This document shows, piece by piece, positions 15,717-25,141 of a stretch of DNA of 64,000 bases (its first letter is position 1; each line of letters opens with the position of its first letter). Origin of the DNA: Candidatus Electrothrix aestuarii (GTDB lineage: Bacteria > Desulfobacterota > Desulfobulbia > Desulfobulbales > Desulfobulbaceae); assembly GCA_032595685.2 (NCBI GenBank), contig CP159373.1:4503821-4567820 (forward strand), written 5' to 3'. The notes under the pieces are model-generated. The model was not told where the DNA came from, ran no database searches, and was given only the letters and a program-made list of their open reading frames with translations. The translations under genes were made by a program, and so were the position numbers.

Positions 15717-16514
15717 ATGCTCCTCACTGTTGATGTCGGAAATTCACACACTGTCAGTGGCGTATTTGATGGCAAAAAACTGCTCCATCAGTGGCGGTTA
15801 AAATCAGACCGGGACAAGACCGCTGATGAGCTGGCCATCCGCTACCACTCTCTCTTTCAGATGGAGGGCATCCATAAGGAAGACATCACAGCCTTTATCC
15901 TCTGCTCGGTTGTCCCCACCCTGGAAACCAGCTGGTTAGCCTTTGCGGCAAAATACCTGAGCGGTTGCATCACCGCGCCGATCTCTGTTTCCCACCGAAC
16001 AAACACCTGCATTACTGTTCGTACTGACAATCCTTCTGAGGTCGGCGCAGACAGGATAGTCAATGCTGTGGCGGCCTGGGACCATTTCAAAACCGCCCTG
16101 ATCGCCATCGACTTTGGCACCGCTATTACCTTTGACTGTGTCAGTAAAAAAGGCGAGTATCTCGGCGGCACCATTCATCCGGGCATCGGTATTTCACTGG
16201 ATGCTTTAGCAGGCAGGACCGCAAAGCTCCCTCGCATAGACTTGAACCGCAGGCCCGGTGTGGTCATTGGCACCAATACGGTGGATGCCATCTCTTCCGG
16301 CATGCTGCATGGTTTTGGCGGCATGATTGACCGCATGACCCGCCTCCTGCGCGCTGAAATGCTGCGAAAAAATAACGAGAAGATCAATATTATTGCCACA
16401 GGCGGCATGGCAGAGCTCATCGCCCCCTACTGCTCATCTATTGCAAGCATTGATCCCCTCCTGACCCTGACCGGCCTTCGCCTTATCTACGAGTCGAATC
16501 TGGGCGCAGAGTAA
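15717..16514 (+). CDS. coaX: Type III pantothenate kinase
   Basis: A 265-residue ASKHA-fold kinase. The start at MLLTVDVGNSHTVSG places the phosphate-1 motif DVGNS at residues 6-10, as in all CoaX proteins; there is no strong ribosome site, but the upstream frame lacks family residues. Other motifs are GADRIVNAVAA, IDFGTAITFDCV and GGTIHPGIGISLDALAGRTAKLP. It phosphorylates pantothenate, the first committed step of coenzyme A synthesis, and needs a monovalent cation. It appears to be a single-gene unit. Confidence 0.95.
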   Translation: MLLTVDVGNSHTVSGVFDGKKLLHQWRLKSDRDKTADELAIRYHSLFQMEGIHKEDITAFILCSVVPTLETSWLAFAAKYLSGCITAPISVSHRTNTCITVRTDNPSEVGADRIVNAVAAWDHFKTALIAIDFGTAITFDCVSKKGEYLGGTIHPGIGISLDALAGRTAKLPRIDLNRRPGVVIGTNTVDAISSGMLHGFGGMIDRMTRLLRAEMLRKNNEKINIIATGGMAELIAPYCSSIASIDPLLTLTGLRLIYESNLGAE

Positions 16515-16725
16515 CGATCCTGCGCTTGCCTGGAAAGAAGCCCTATCCTTTCTTCAGATAAAACCCGGCCCGCCCTCCCAGCGCAACATTTTTGCTTTGC
16601 AATGCCTCGTGCCAGATGCCCTACTCTGCCATTGCAAGTTTCCTGAGAATCATTATAATCAACAAAGCAAAAACAAAGAGTGAAGCCCCTTCATCCCCCT
16701 GATAAACCGCCTGGTCGAGGATTGT

Positions 16726-18759
16726 ATGACGAGCGAAGCACAAGACAACACTGAAGTACCAGCTCCAGAAGAGCAAAACGAAGAACGTCAAGGCAAGCTG
16801 CATAAGCTCTTTGATGATAACTTCCTCGATTATACCTCCTATGTCATCCGTGAGCGGGCCATCCCGGACATTGATGACGGCCTGAAGCCGGTGCAGCGAC
16901 GCCTCCTCCAGACCCTCCATAATATGGACGACGGTCGTTACCATAAGGTGGCCAACGTGGTGGGTGAGACCATGAAGCTCCACCCCCACGGGGATCAGTC
17001 TATCTTTGCGGCCTTAGTCAATCTGGCCAATAAGGGCTACCTCATTGACCGCCAAGGTAACTTCGGTAATATCTACACTGGCGACCAGGCCTCTGCTGCC
17101 CGGTACATCGAATGTCGCCTCACCCCAATGGCACGGGAGACCCTGTTCAATAAGGACCTGACTGAGTTTGTTGATTCCTATGACGGACGTATGCAGGAAC
17201 CGGTCACCCTGCCCTCCAAGCTGCCCATGCTCTTGCTCCTCGGGGCCGAGGGTATTGCTGTGGGCATGGCCACCAAGATCATGCCCCATAATTTCCGGGA
17301 ACTCCTGCAAGGCCAGATCAAGTATCTTGAGGGCGAAGAGTTTACCCTGTACCCGGATTTCCCCAAAGGCGGCATTGTCGATGCCTCGGACTATGACCAC
17401 GGTAACGGTCGGCTCCGCTGCCGGGCCAAGATTGAGGTGACGGACGAAAAGACCATCACTATTACCGAGCTGCCCTATACCCTGACCACCCAGAACCTAA
17501 TGGACTCGGTGGAAAAGGCAGCCAAGTCAGGCAAGATCAAGATTGCCTCCATCAATGATTACACTGCGGAAAAGGTGGAGGTGGAGATTAAGCTGCCGCG
17601 TGGGCTGTATGCTGAGGAGACCATTGACGCCCTGTACGCGTTTACCGATTGCGAGGTGAGTATCTCCCCGAATCTAGTGGTGATCAAGGATAATATGCCC
17701 TGTATCGTCACCGTTGAGGAGGTGCTCCGCCATAATACGGACAAACTCAAGCGGGACCTGGAAACAGAGCTCAACATTGAAAAAGGCCGCCTACTAGACA
17801 AACTCCATGCCCGCAAACTGGAACAAATCTTTATTGAAGAGCGGCTCTATAAGTCGATTGAGGAACAGACCTCGTACAAGGCCGTAACCGCCACCGTACG
17901 CGACTCCCTCATTCCCTTTGCCGACGAGCTAATTCGCAAGGTGACTAAAGAAGATATTGAACGACTGCTTGAAATCCGCATAAAACGCATTTCCCGTTAT
18001 GATATTAATAAGCAGCAGAAGGAAATCAGGACGCTGGAAAAAGGGATAACTGCTATTGAAAAACACTTGAAGGACATGGTGCTGTTCACCAAGAACTACC
18101 TTCAAAGTGTGCTGGATACCTACGGCGAGACCTTCCCGCGTCGGAGCGAACTGAAATCATTTGATGAGGTTAATGCTCGTGAGGCTGCCTTATCAAACAT
18201 CCAGGTTGCCTATCAGCGAGACTCCGGCTTCCTGGGTCATAAGATCAAAGTGGAAAATGAGAAAAAGGACGTTGAATTCGCCTGTTCAGAGCTGGATCGC
18301 ATCCTGATCATTTTCAATGATGGCCTTTACAAGGTAATCAACGTGCCGGACAAACTTTTTATCGGCAGCAATGTTGCCTGGGTGGGCGTGGTCGATGAGA
18401 GCCTGGTCTTTAACCTGATCTATCGGGTAGGAGCAGAGAATCTGAGCTATGCCAAGCGATTCAAGACACCCAAATTCATCCTCAACCGGGAGTATCGCCT
18501 GTTTGAAGAACATAAGCGATCCACGATCCACCTGCTACGGACCGGGGAAAAGGAGATCAGAGCCAGGATCAGCCTAGTTCCCTCCTCCCGAGCTCGTTAT
18601 AACTCGCTGGAAATCGAAATGGATGATTATCTGATCAAGGGAGTTGCTGCCAAGGGAAAACGAATCAGCAGTCGGGTGGTGAGACGAGTGACAGATGTAA
18701 CAGGGAAGCCGAAAAAAACCGGGCCGGTGGTGGCTTCCCTGCCGGGGATGGGACAATAA
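16726..18759 (+). CDS. parC: Type IIA DNA topoisomerase subunit A, ParC-like
   Basis: A 677-residue breakage-reunion subunit. After a polar 20-residue N-terminus comes SYVIRERAIPDIDDGLKPVQRRLL, the QRRLL and KLHPHGDQS motifs of the quinolone-pocket region, and the catalytic tyrosine Y127 in AARYIE. The coiled-coil tower and primary gate follow. The C-terminal part is short and lacks a GyrA-box (QRRGGKG), so this is a topoisomerase IV-type subunit rather than gyrase A. It would make and reseal double-strand breaks to decatenate chromosomes with a ParE partner. No parE is next to it. Its stop lies 1 bp from the stop of the converging oxidoreductase gene. Confidence 0.88.
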   Translation: MTSEAQDNTEVPAPEEQNEERQGKLHKLFDDNFLDYTSYVIRERAIPDIDDGLKPVQRRLLQTLHNMDDGRYHKVANVVGETMKLHPHGDQSIFAALVNLANKGYLIDRQGNFGNIYTGDQASAARYIECRLTPMARETLFNKDLTEFVDSYDGRMQEPVTLPSKLPMLLLLGAEGIAVGMATKIMPHNFRELLQGQIKYLEGEEFTLYPDFPKGGIVDASDYDHGNGRLRCRAKIEVTDEKTITITELPYTLTTQNLMDSVEKAAKSGKIKIASINDYTAEKVEVEIKLPRGLYAEETIDALYAFTDCEVSISPNLVVIKDNMPCIVTVEEVLRHNTDKLKRDLETELNIEKGRLLDKLHARKLEQIFIEERLYKSIEEQTSYKAVTATVRDSLIPFADELIRKVTKEDIERLLEIRIKRISRYDINKQQKEIRTLEKGITAIEKHLKDMVLFTKNYLQSVLDTYGETFPRRSELKSFDEVNAREAALSNIQVAYQRDSGFLGHKIKVENEKKDVEFACSELDRILIIFNDGLYKVINVPDKLFIGSNVAWVGVVDESLVFNLIYRVGAENLSYAKRFKTPKFILNREYRLFEEHKRSTIHLLRTGEKEIRARISLVPSSRARYNSLEIEMDDYLIKGVAAKGKRISSRVVRRVTDVTGKPKKTGPVVASLPGMGQ

Positions 18760-18760
18760 C

Positions 18761-19762
18761 TCAAGGTTGATCTATCAACCCAAAATTTCCTCCCGTGCCA
18801 AGGAGATGTTTGAACTGCTTTTGATTTTCCTGAATCTGTCCAATCACGGAAAGGGCGACTGCAAGAGCGCGGCGCCCTTCCCTTCCTGAGACCGTGGGCT
18901 TCCGGCGATGCCGGATATTATTGATAAATTCCCTTATCTCCATTTCCAGCACGTCCTGATCGCTGAAGCCATGCCGGGAAACATCTGGGAGCGGGATGCT
19001 GCCCTGCTCACTCTGTTTCAGCTTAATCGCCATGACTTCCTTTTTACCGAAATCAACAGAAAGATATTTCCCTGGCTGAAAAATACGCATTCGCCGAATA
19101 TTTTCCATGGAAATCCGGCTTACGGTGATATTTGCGGTACACCCATTCTTAAAAACAATCCGGGCATTGGCGATATCAGTAAGCTGAGTGATGACAGGAG
19201 CCCCCACGGTGTGGATATCCTTAATCGGCGAATTGATAATAGAGAGGATAATATCAATATCATGAATCATCAGGTCAAGAATAACATCAACATCGGTCCC
19301 GCGATTCTTAAAGGTTGAAAGACGGTGGGCCTCGATAAAGAGAGGGTTATTCAACAAGGGCTGCATGGACAAAACCGCCGGATTAAAGCGTTCCAGATGG
19401 CCGACCTGGAGCAGTAGCTTTTTCCGGTCTGCCAAGGCAATCAACTCATCCGCCTCTTGCAGAGTGGTGGTCATGGGCTTTTCCAGAAGGATATCCACCC
19501 CATGCTCCAGACAAGCTATGGCCACTGCATGATGATACACGGTTGGCACAACGATAGAAACCGCATCCACATGCTCAAGCAGGGGCTGGTAATCTGCAAA
19601 AGCCTTGGTGCCGCACTCTTCCGCCACCGTCTGCGCACGCTCGGGATCAGCATCAGCAACCCCGACCAATTGCACATCATCCATAGCTGCATATTTCAGG
19701 GCATGGAAGCGACCAAGATAGCCAACTCCGATAACACCGACTCGTAATTTTTCCTTGCTCAT
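18761..19762 (-). CDS. Gfo/Idh/MocA-family NAD(P)-dependent oxidoreductase
   Basis: A 333-residue protein when started at ATG 19762 (MSKEKLRVGVIGVGYLG); a GTG seven codons upstream is possible. The N-terminal Rossmann fold has GVIGVGYLGRFHALKYA, VGVADADPERA and the family EKPMTT motif. The C-terminal domain has DLMIHDIDIILSIIN, where the HDID His is a common catalytic residue. Such enzymes oxidise or reduce sugars and related cyclic alcohols; the exact substrate cannot be told. Members of this kind often sit near lipopolysaccharide genes, but here the gene follows livF. Confidence 0.85.
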   Translation of the reverse strand: MSKEKLRVGVIGVGYLGRFHALKYAAMDDVQLVGVADADPERAQTVAEECGTKAFADYQPLLEHVDAVSIVVPTVYHHAVAIACLEHGVDILLEKPMTTTLQEADELIALADRKKLLLQVGHLERFNPAVLSMQPLLNNPLFIEAHRLSTFKNRGTDVDVILDLMIHDIDIILSIINSPIKDIHTVGAPVITQLTDIANARIVFKNGCTANITVSRISMENIRRMRIFQPGKYLSVDFGKKEVMAIKLKQSEQGSIPLPDVSRHGFSDQDVLEMEIREFINNIRHRRKPTVSGREGRRALAVALSVIGQIQENQKQFKHLLGTGGNFGLIDQP

Positions 19763-19828
19763 TCTTTGTAACGGCTCCGGCACAGGAAAACACCCTGTCC
19801 CTGAGGAAACCGTCCTCTTATAGTACTG

Positions 19829-20536
19829 TTAAATTCCAAGGTAGGCCTTTTGGATCTCCGTATCCCCCAGAAGGATCTCCGCCCGGTTATGCATAGTTAC
19901 TCTGCCGTTCTCAAGGACATAACCTCTATCAGCTGTTTTCAGCGCCAGATTAGCGTTTTGCTCCACAAGAAAAATCGTGGTATTATCTTCCCGATTGATC
20001 TTACGGATAATATCAAAAATCTGCTTGGTCACCAGCGGAGCCAAGCCCATAGAGGGCTCATCCAGCAGGAGCAGTTGCGGTCGGGCCATTAAGGCACGGG
20101 AAAGAGCCAGCATCTGCTGCTCTCCACCGGAGAGGTTTCCTCCCGGCTGATGACGTCGTTCAGCCAAAATAGGAAACAGGGTATAGACATGGTCCAGATC
20201 CTGACGGATCTGCGCTGTATCTTTCCGAAGAAAGGCCCCCATATCCAAATTTTCCGCCACTGTCAGCTCAGGAAAAATATGACGTCCTTCTGGAACCTGA
20301 CAAAGCCCCAAAGACACTATTTTTTCTGGAGCCATGCGGCTAATACAGGTACCTTTAAAGAGAATCTCACCACTTCTGGGAGGAACAATACCACTGATGG
20401 ACATCAGAATGGTTGATTTACCAGCTCCGTTGGCCCCGATCAGGGTAATGATCTCTCCCTGATCCACATGGAGGCTGATATCGTGGAGAACCTGAATATT
20501 ACCGTAGGAGGCGTTGATGTTACGCAGTTCAAGCAT
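19829..20536 (-). CDS. livF: Branched-chain amino acid-type ABC transporter ATPase LivF
   Basis: A 235-residue ATPase with Walker A GANGAGKST, signature LSGGEQQML, Walker B LLLLDEPSMGLAP and the LivF-style ending. LivF normally works with LivG, permeases LivH/LivM and a binding protein to import leucine, isoleucine, valine or related solutes. None of those genes is next to it here: neighbours are a CBS-domain gene upstream and an oxidoreductase downstream. Either the transporter genes are elsewhere or the ATPase serves another system. Confidence 0.9.
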   Translation of the reverse strand: MLELRNINASYGNIQVLHDISLHVDQGEIITLIGANGAGKSTILMSISGIVPPRSGEILFKGTCISRMAPEKIVSLGLCQVPEGRHIFPELTVAENLDMGAFLRKDTAQIRQDLDHVYTLFPILAERRHQPGGNLSGGEQQMLALSRALMARPQLLLLDEPSMGLAPLVTKQIFDIIRKINREDNTTIFLVEQNANLALKTADRGYVLENGRVTMHNRAEILLGDTEIQKAYLGI

Positions 20537-20571
20537 AGGTGCTAAGAGCGAATGATCCTAAAGGAACAGGA

Positions 20572-21027
20572 TTATCTTCCTTCGGCAATGGTTCGAATAA
20601 TATCTCGCTTGCCAATCACTCCCACCAAATTTCCCTGATCAACGACTGGCAAGGTATGGATATTTTTTTCAGCCATCAGCGTGGCAATTTCATCTAAGGG
20701 AGTGTCTATCTGGACAGAGATGACCTCGGAGGCATAAATTTCTCCAACAGTAACTCCGGCCATTTTTTTCATCTCCTTTTCCATCTTTTCCGGGCTTTCC
20801 AGGAAGAAAAAGGCATCAAGAATGGCAACGGCTGTGGGAATATGGACCTTCTTATTCTGAAAGATAAGATCGCTTTCCGTGACCACACCGGCAAGTTTCC
20901 CTGCCTCATCAAGCACCGGGACACCGCTGATCTTATTCTCAGTCAGGATTTTGGCCAACTCACGGACTTCGGTGTTTTTTGTAACAGCAATGACGTTTTC
21001 CGTCATCAGATCTTGCGCACGCAACAT
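20572..21027 (-). CDS. CBS-domain pair protein
   Basis: A 151-residue protein consisting of two CBS domains: MLRAQDLMTENVIAV-ENKISGVPVLDEAGKLAGVVTESDL and TVGEIYASEVISVQ-KNIHTLPVVDQGNLVGVIGKRDIIR. Tandem CBS pairs bind adenosyl ligands (AMP, ATP, SAM) and act as energy sensors or regulators. It follows the NAD(P)HX repair gene on the same strand with a 57-bp gap, an association seen in related genomes. Confidence 0.9.
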   Translation of the reverse strand: MLRAQDLMTENVIAVTKNTEVRELAKILTENKISGVPVLDEAGKLAGVVTESDLIFQNKKVHIPTAVAILDAFFFLESPEKMEKEMKKMAGVTVGEIYASEVISVQIDTPLDEIATLMAEKNIHTLPVVDQGNLVGVIGKRDIIRTIAEGR

Positions 21028-21084
21028 TCAGTTCATCCTTTTTTTCTTTCTCGATATTTTCTCAGGACCGAGCTGCCGATAATA

Positions 21085-22733
21085 TCACAGATGCTCGCTG
21101 CAAGAGCAGACACAGGGGCCATTGCACCTGAAACATATACGACAATCGGACTTTTTCATCCGCATAAAGGCCTGGGGTAAGGCAGCTGCCACCTGAGAGG
21201 CTGTGAAGCCCTGGGTACAATCTTCGGCTAGAATATCCCCTGCCAAACCATGCTGATACACCCCTAGAGCAGTGGCTTCCCAAGGGCTATATCCCTGGAC
21301 CAGAAGGCCACCAATCAGCCCACTCAAAACATCTCCCATACCACCGGTTGCCATCCCGTGGTTACCGCTACTGTTCACAGCCCAGTCTCCTGTGCAGGAG
21401 CTCAGCACGGTTCCGGCCCCCTTAAGCACCACTATAATTTCATGATCGTCATGTGCCAAGTCTTTTACCAACTCATGAGCCGCTTCCAGACGATTTCTCT
21501 GGATAGTCGCAACCGTTTTCCCGGTCAGGCGGGCCATTTCTCCAGGATGAGGGGTAAGAATCCGTACTCCGCCGCTCTTTTTAAAAGTTTCCGGTTCTTC
21601 AGCCAGCATATTAAGCGCATCAGCATCAATAACCATGGGTAGTCGTAGCTCTCTGTACAAGCGCCGAACCAACGCCCCTGTTTCCGGGGCTGTGCCCATA
21701 CCTGGTCCGATAACCAAAGCACTTTTACCAATAAGAAGCTCTGCAATCACAGCATAATCAGCAACAGAGAGCATTTTGCCCGAATTCGGCAAAGGAACCG
21801 TCATTGCCTCAGGCAGACTGGTCTCAAAAATCGCGTTCAGCCCTTCTGGAACGCCCAGGGTTACCAGACCGCAACCGCTATGCAGGGCTGCTTGCGCAGC
21901 AAGAATGGCAGCACCAGTCTTGCCCTCAGAACCAGCCAGCATGAGGATATGCCCGTAGGTTCCCTTATGAGAGGCCGCTCGCCGCTCTCGGATGAGCTGA
22001 GTAAATTCGCAATGCTCAAGGACCATGCCACGGAGCTCAGCCTGCTTGGTCACCCGATGCGGAATAGAGATATCAAGTACTCTCAGCTTACCGACCATTG
22101 CCCCGCCATGCATATAATGCCCAGGCTTGGCAAGCCCATAGGTCACGGTAAGGTCTGCTTTTACAGCACGCCCCAAGGTGGTCCCGGTATCTGAACAGAG
22201 GCCGGAAGGGATATCCACAGAGATCACCGGCCATTGCCGATCACGGGACAAGGCCACGATAAATTTAATGAGATCGGAAAAATACCCTTCAACCTTTCGG
22301 GACAGGCCTGTCCCGAACAGGGCATCAACCAGACTGTGGACAGGATGGCTGAAGTGCAGTTGGCGAATCAACTGCTTCAGCTGGCGCACCTCATCCTCAT
22401 GATGCACAATATAATGAATAAAGCCTAATTTATTACAAATTCGGGCATTAGTTCGAGCATCTCCAGTCAGCTTTTCAGGGTTGACCAGAAAAACAAGGAA
22501 GGGGCGCCCTCCACGCTGGGCAATATGGCGGGCAATGACCAGGCCATCCCCCCATTATTTCCCGGTCCAATGAAAACGCAAACGGTTTTCCCCTGAACAG
22601 GGCCGTATTCCTCCTCCATTGCGTCCACAGTTCCCCTGCCAGCATTTTCCATCAGGACTATACCGGGAATACCTATCTCTTCAATAGAGGTTCTGTCAAG
22701 GGCCTGCATCTGGGCCGAAGTTGCAATTTTCAT
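21085..22733 (-). pseudogene. nnr: Bifunctional NAD(P)HX epimerase/dehydratase, frameshifted in a G-run
   Basis: Together two frames make one complete Nnr protein. The first (22467-22733) gives the epimerase N-terminus MKIATSAQMQALDR, GIPGIVLMENAGRG and FIGPGNNGG; the expected continuation DGLVIARH-IAQRGGRPF is encoded in the next frame and leads into the second open frame (to 21085), which has the dehydratase domain with GHILMLAGSEGKTGAA, TPHPGEMARLTG, GAGTVLSS and NHGMATGGMGDVLSGLIGG. The frames meet at six Cs (plus strand 22548-22553); seven would restore the gene. The enzyme repairs hydrated NADH/NADPH. It ends in an unusual cysteine-rich tail (CRICFRCNGPCVCSC). Probably a sequencing error or recent mutation in an otherwise intact gene. 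Confidence 0.85.
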
Positions 22734-23114
22734 AATGAAGGAAGATTATTAGAGACATCACAGGCTCCCAAATCCACAAGCGGGAGCAATCTATTCTCAT
22801 CTGATCACGCGCGTCCAATTCTTGTAACGCAATTGCTTTTAGTATAAACCTTTTTCCCGAGAACAGTAAAGCAAAGAACAGGATTTCCAGACGAAACTGC
22901 AAACAGCAGAGTGAAAATTTCGCCATTTATCAGAGAAACATCAAGATGATAGAAATAAACTATGAGGGGTTCGATACCGCCGAAGAGATGCTAAAGGAAG
23001 AGAAAAGAGGAGGAAGGATGGGCCATTTTCGAAGAGGCAAACCAGAGCAAAGGCCGGAAGAAGGGAAACCTTTCGGCCTTGAGCAGACAGAGATCAGGCT
23101 AAATATCCTTGATG
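22734..23114. other. Intergenic region between nnr and tatA
   Basis: About 380 bp. A hairpin, AAGGCCGGAA / TTTCGGCCTT near 23060-23083, lies just past the end of the tatA gene on the minus strand and probably terminates it. An open frame on the plus strand runs into tatA antisense and is not credible. Confidence 0.45.
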
Positions 23115-23378
23115 CTACTTGGTCAGCACCTTACCGATATCTTTTGCCTTATCAATTTTTTCCTGTACAGCAGTGACCTCCCGAACGCCGGGAAGATTTT
23201 TCGTCATCTCTTTGGTCACATCTCCAAGGCCGGTATCCTCTACCTCACCAATTCCTTTTTTAAAAGAACTGATGGCCTTACCCAGGCCTGAGCCTAGCTC
23301 CGGCAGTCTTTTACCGCCGAATAACAAAAAGGATATAGCTAAAATAACAACAAGTTCAGGAGTTCCGAGTCCGAACAT
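23115..23378 (-). CDS. tatA: Twin-arginine translocase TatA/TatE-family protein
   Basis: An 87-residue protein with the invariant plan: MFGLGTPELVVILAISFLLFGGKRLPELGSGLGKAI, that is, a short membrane helix, the FGGKRLPELG hinge and an amphipathic helix, then a charged tail. TatA oligomers form the pore or membrane-weakening assembly that passes folded proteins. It lies immediately downstream of a second tatA-type gene; tatB and tatC are 1.5 kb away beyond rlmD. Confidence 0.93.
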   Translation of the reverse strand: MFGLGTPELVVILAISFLLFGGKRLPELGSGLGKAISSFKKGIGEVEDTGLGDVTKEMTKNLPGVREVTAVQEKIDKAKDIGKVLTK

Positions 23379-23415
23379 AATAAATACCTCTCTCCTTACC
23401 AGGAAATGAGCTTTT

Positions 23416-23601
23416 TCAGCTTTCTTTGCTGCTGTTTTGATCTTCTATGGTTTTCGAGTCATCATCGCTCTTGGTGGCATCTTTAAAGTTTCTGATTCCT
23501 TTGCCGATACCAGAGCCGATCTCAGGCAGTTTGCCTGCGCCGAATATAATAACAATAATAACCAGGATGATAATCAGTTCAGGCATTCCGAGTCCGAACA
23601 T
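23416..23601 (-). CDS. tatA: Second TatA-family protein
   Basis: A 61-residue protein, [33 protein letters not shown]-type helix and hinge, with a short acidic/Ser-rich tail ending SSKES. It and the downstream 87-residue paralogue share their first residues (MFGLG-PEL) and are clearly a local duplication. Two TatA variants beside separate TatB and TatC suggest specialised or redundant pore subunits. Confidence 0.92.
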   Translation of the reverse strand: MFGLGMPELIIILVIIVIIFGAGKLPEIGSGIGKGIRNFKDATKSDDDSKTIEDQNSSKES

Positions 23602-23788
23602 ATTCTCTCACCTCTTTACAGTTGATTCTCTAAGTAGTAAAAATGACCCGTCCTGCGGGACATGACGGTACGGCAGTGTAGCACCAAGAGGTCTTCTCTG
23701 TCAACAAGCAACAAACACGACCCGTACTTTTCAAGCAAAATCAAGAATATTTTCCCGTTTCCATTGAATAATCACCCTACAATCTCCG

Positions 23789-25078
23789 ATGAAGCACACT
23801 CTCACCATTGAAAAAATAATACCTGGCGGACGAGGACTGGCTCGGACGGACGCTGGACAGGTTATCATGATTCCTTTCACCTTGCCGGGCGAACAGGTGT
23901 TTATCAGAGAAAAGAAAAAAAAATCTGGCTACCTTGAGGGAGATCTGGAACAGATACTGTCTCCATCTCCGGCGCGAATCACCCCACCTTGCCCTTTATA
24001 CGGAGAATGCGGTGGCTGCGACCTCCAACACGGAAGCTACGAAGAACAACTCCTTATGAAGAAAGGAATAGTCACCGAGTCATTACAGCGAGCCAAGGTA
24101 CCTTTTGCTGTAGATCAGGTACAGAATGCCCTTGCCTCTCCTGCCCAGTGGGGTTATCGATACCGCCTGCGGCTGAAGATAAGCCCTGCAGGGCAGCTGG
24201 GATTCTTCAGAAAAAAAAGCAATAGCTTTATTCCTGTGGATAATTGCCCAGTGACCACAGAGGATATGTGCTCCGCTCTGGCCGAGCTGAATAGCTCTGG
24301 AATGCTCCGGTCCTTGGCGGGAATTTCCTCGGAATTGGAGCTGCTGCAATCCCCTGCTGATGGAAAAATAACGCTGATTCTGAGAAGCAATAAACAAAAA
24401 GCCCCTTCAAAGGCAAGCTGTCAAAGGCTTGAACAGCTCACTTCCCTTACGCACGTGGGATGGATCTCCCGGAAAGGATTTCAATACCTCTCCTCGACTG
24501 CCAAGCCCTTAGCGCAAGATATTCTGCTCAAAAACGGAAAATGCACCCTGTCCTGGTCTGGCGGCTGTTTTTCTCAGGTTAATCCAGGCCAGAACCAGCA
24601 ACTCATTCAGTTGGCCTGCGCAACGGTCGGGGATCTCCACGGCAAATCCGTGCTTGATCTCTACTGCGGCATGGGAAATTTCTCCATCCCTCTTGGACTC
24701 AGTGGTGCAACAGTCACTGGCATTGAAGGAAATCAGGAAAGTATCCATTGGGCAGAAAAAAACGCCCGCCAAGCAGGAATCTCAGCTCATTTTTTCACCG
24801 CTGATGTTCGTGCCGCACTGGAGGAGCTAGCAGACCAAGGAGAAAAAGCAGACCTTATCCTCCTTGATCCCCCTCGAAGCGGAGTCGGTGAAAAAATCAC
24901 TTTGCTTTCACACCTGGAGCCGGAAAAAATCCTCTACGTTTCCTGCGATCCCGCAACCCTGGCCCGCGACCTGAACGCACTCTGCCAGCACGGCTATACA
25001 ATACGCACTGTCACCCCGGTGGATATGTTCCCCCAGACCAGCCATATTGAAACAGTGGTTCTACTGGAAAAAGCCTGA
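23789..25078 (+). CDS. rlmD: 23S rRNA (uracil-5-)-methyltransferase RlmD/RumA type
   Basis: A 429-residue protein. The N-terminal TRAM-like beta domain (about 3-58, EKIIPGGRGLARTDAGQVIMIPF) is followed by iron-sulfur cysteines C68, C74, C77 (PCPLYGECGGCDLQ) and a later Cys near NCPV. The methyltransferase fold has VLDLYCGMGNFSIPL for SAM, LILLDPPRSG, and the catalytic VSCDPATLARDL cysteine. It methylates a uracil of 23S rRNA at C5. The family can be hard to split between RlmD, RlmC and TrmA; the 4Fe-4S cysteines favour RlmD/RlmC-like. It lies on the opposite strand between the two Tat loci. Confidence 0.9.
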   Translation: MKHTLTIEKIIPGGRGLARTDAGQVIMIPFTLPGEQVFIREKKKKSGYLEGDLEQILSPSPARITPPCPLYGECGGCDLQHGSYEEQLLMKKGIVTESLQRAKVPFAVDQVQNALASPAQWGYRYRLRLKISPAGQLGFFRKKSNSFIPVDNCPVTTEDMCSALAELNSSGMLRSLAGISSELELLQSPADGKITLILRSNKQKAPSKASCQRLEQLTSLTHVGWISRKGFQYLSSTAKPLAQDILLKNGKCTLSWSGGCFSQVNPGQNQQLIQLACATVGDLHGKSVLDLYCGMGNFSIPLGLSGATVTGIEGNQESIHWAEKNARQAGISAHFFTADVRAALEELADQGEKADLILLDPPRSGVGEKITLLSHLEPEKILYVSCDPATLARDLNALCQHGYTIRTVTPVDMFPQTSHIETVVLLEKA

Positions 25079-25141
25079 GCGCTCCCACCTCAATCCAGCA
25101 TCCAGAACATCAAGGGCAACTCTTGCCATTATTACGAATTA

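Noticed and set aside
22946-23176. 76-residue plus-strand frame near tatA
   Set aside because: Runs antisense into tatA, Glu/Arg-rich with no family pattern, and overlaps the tatA terminator hairpin.
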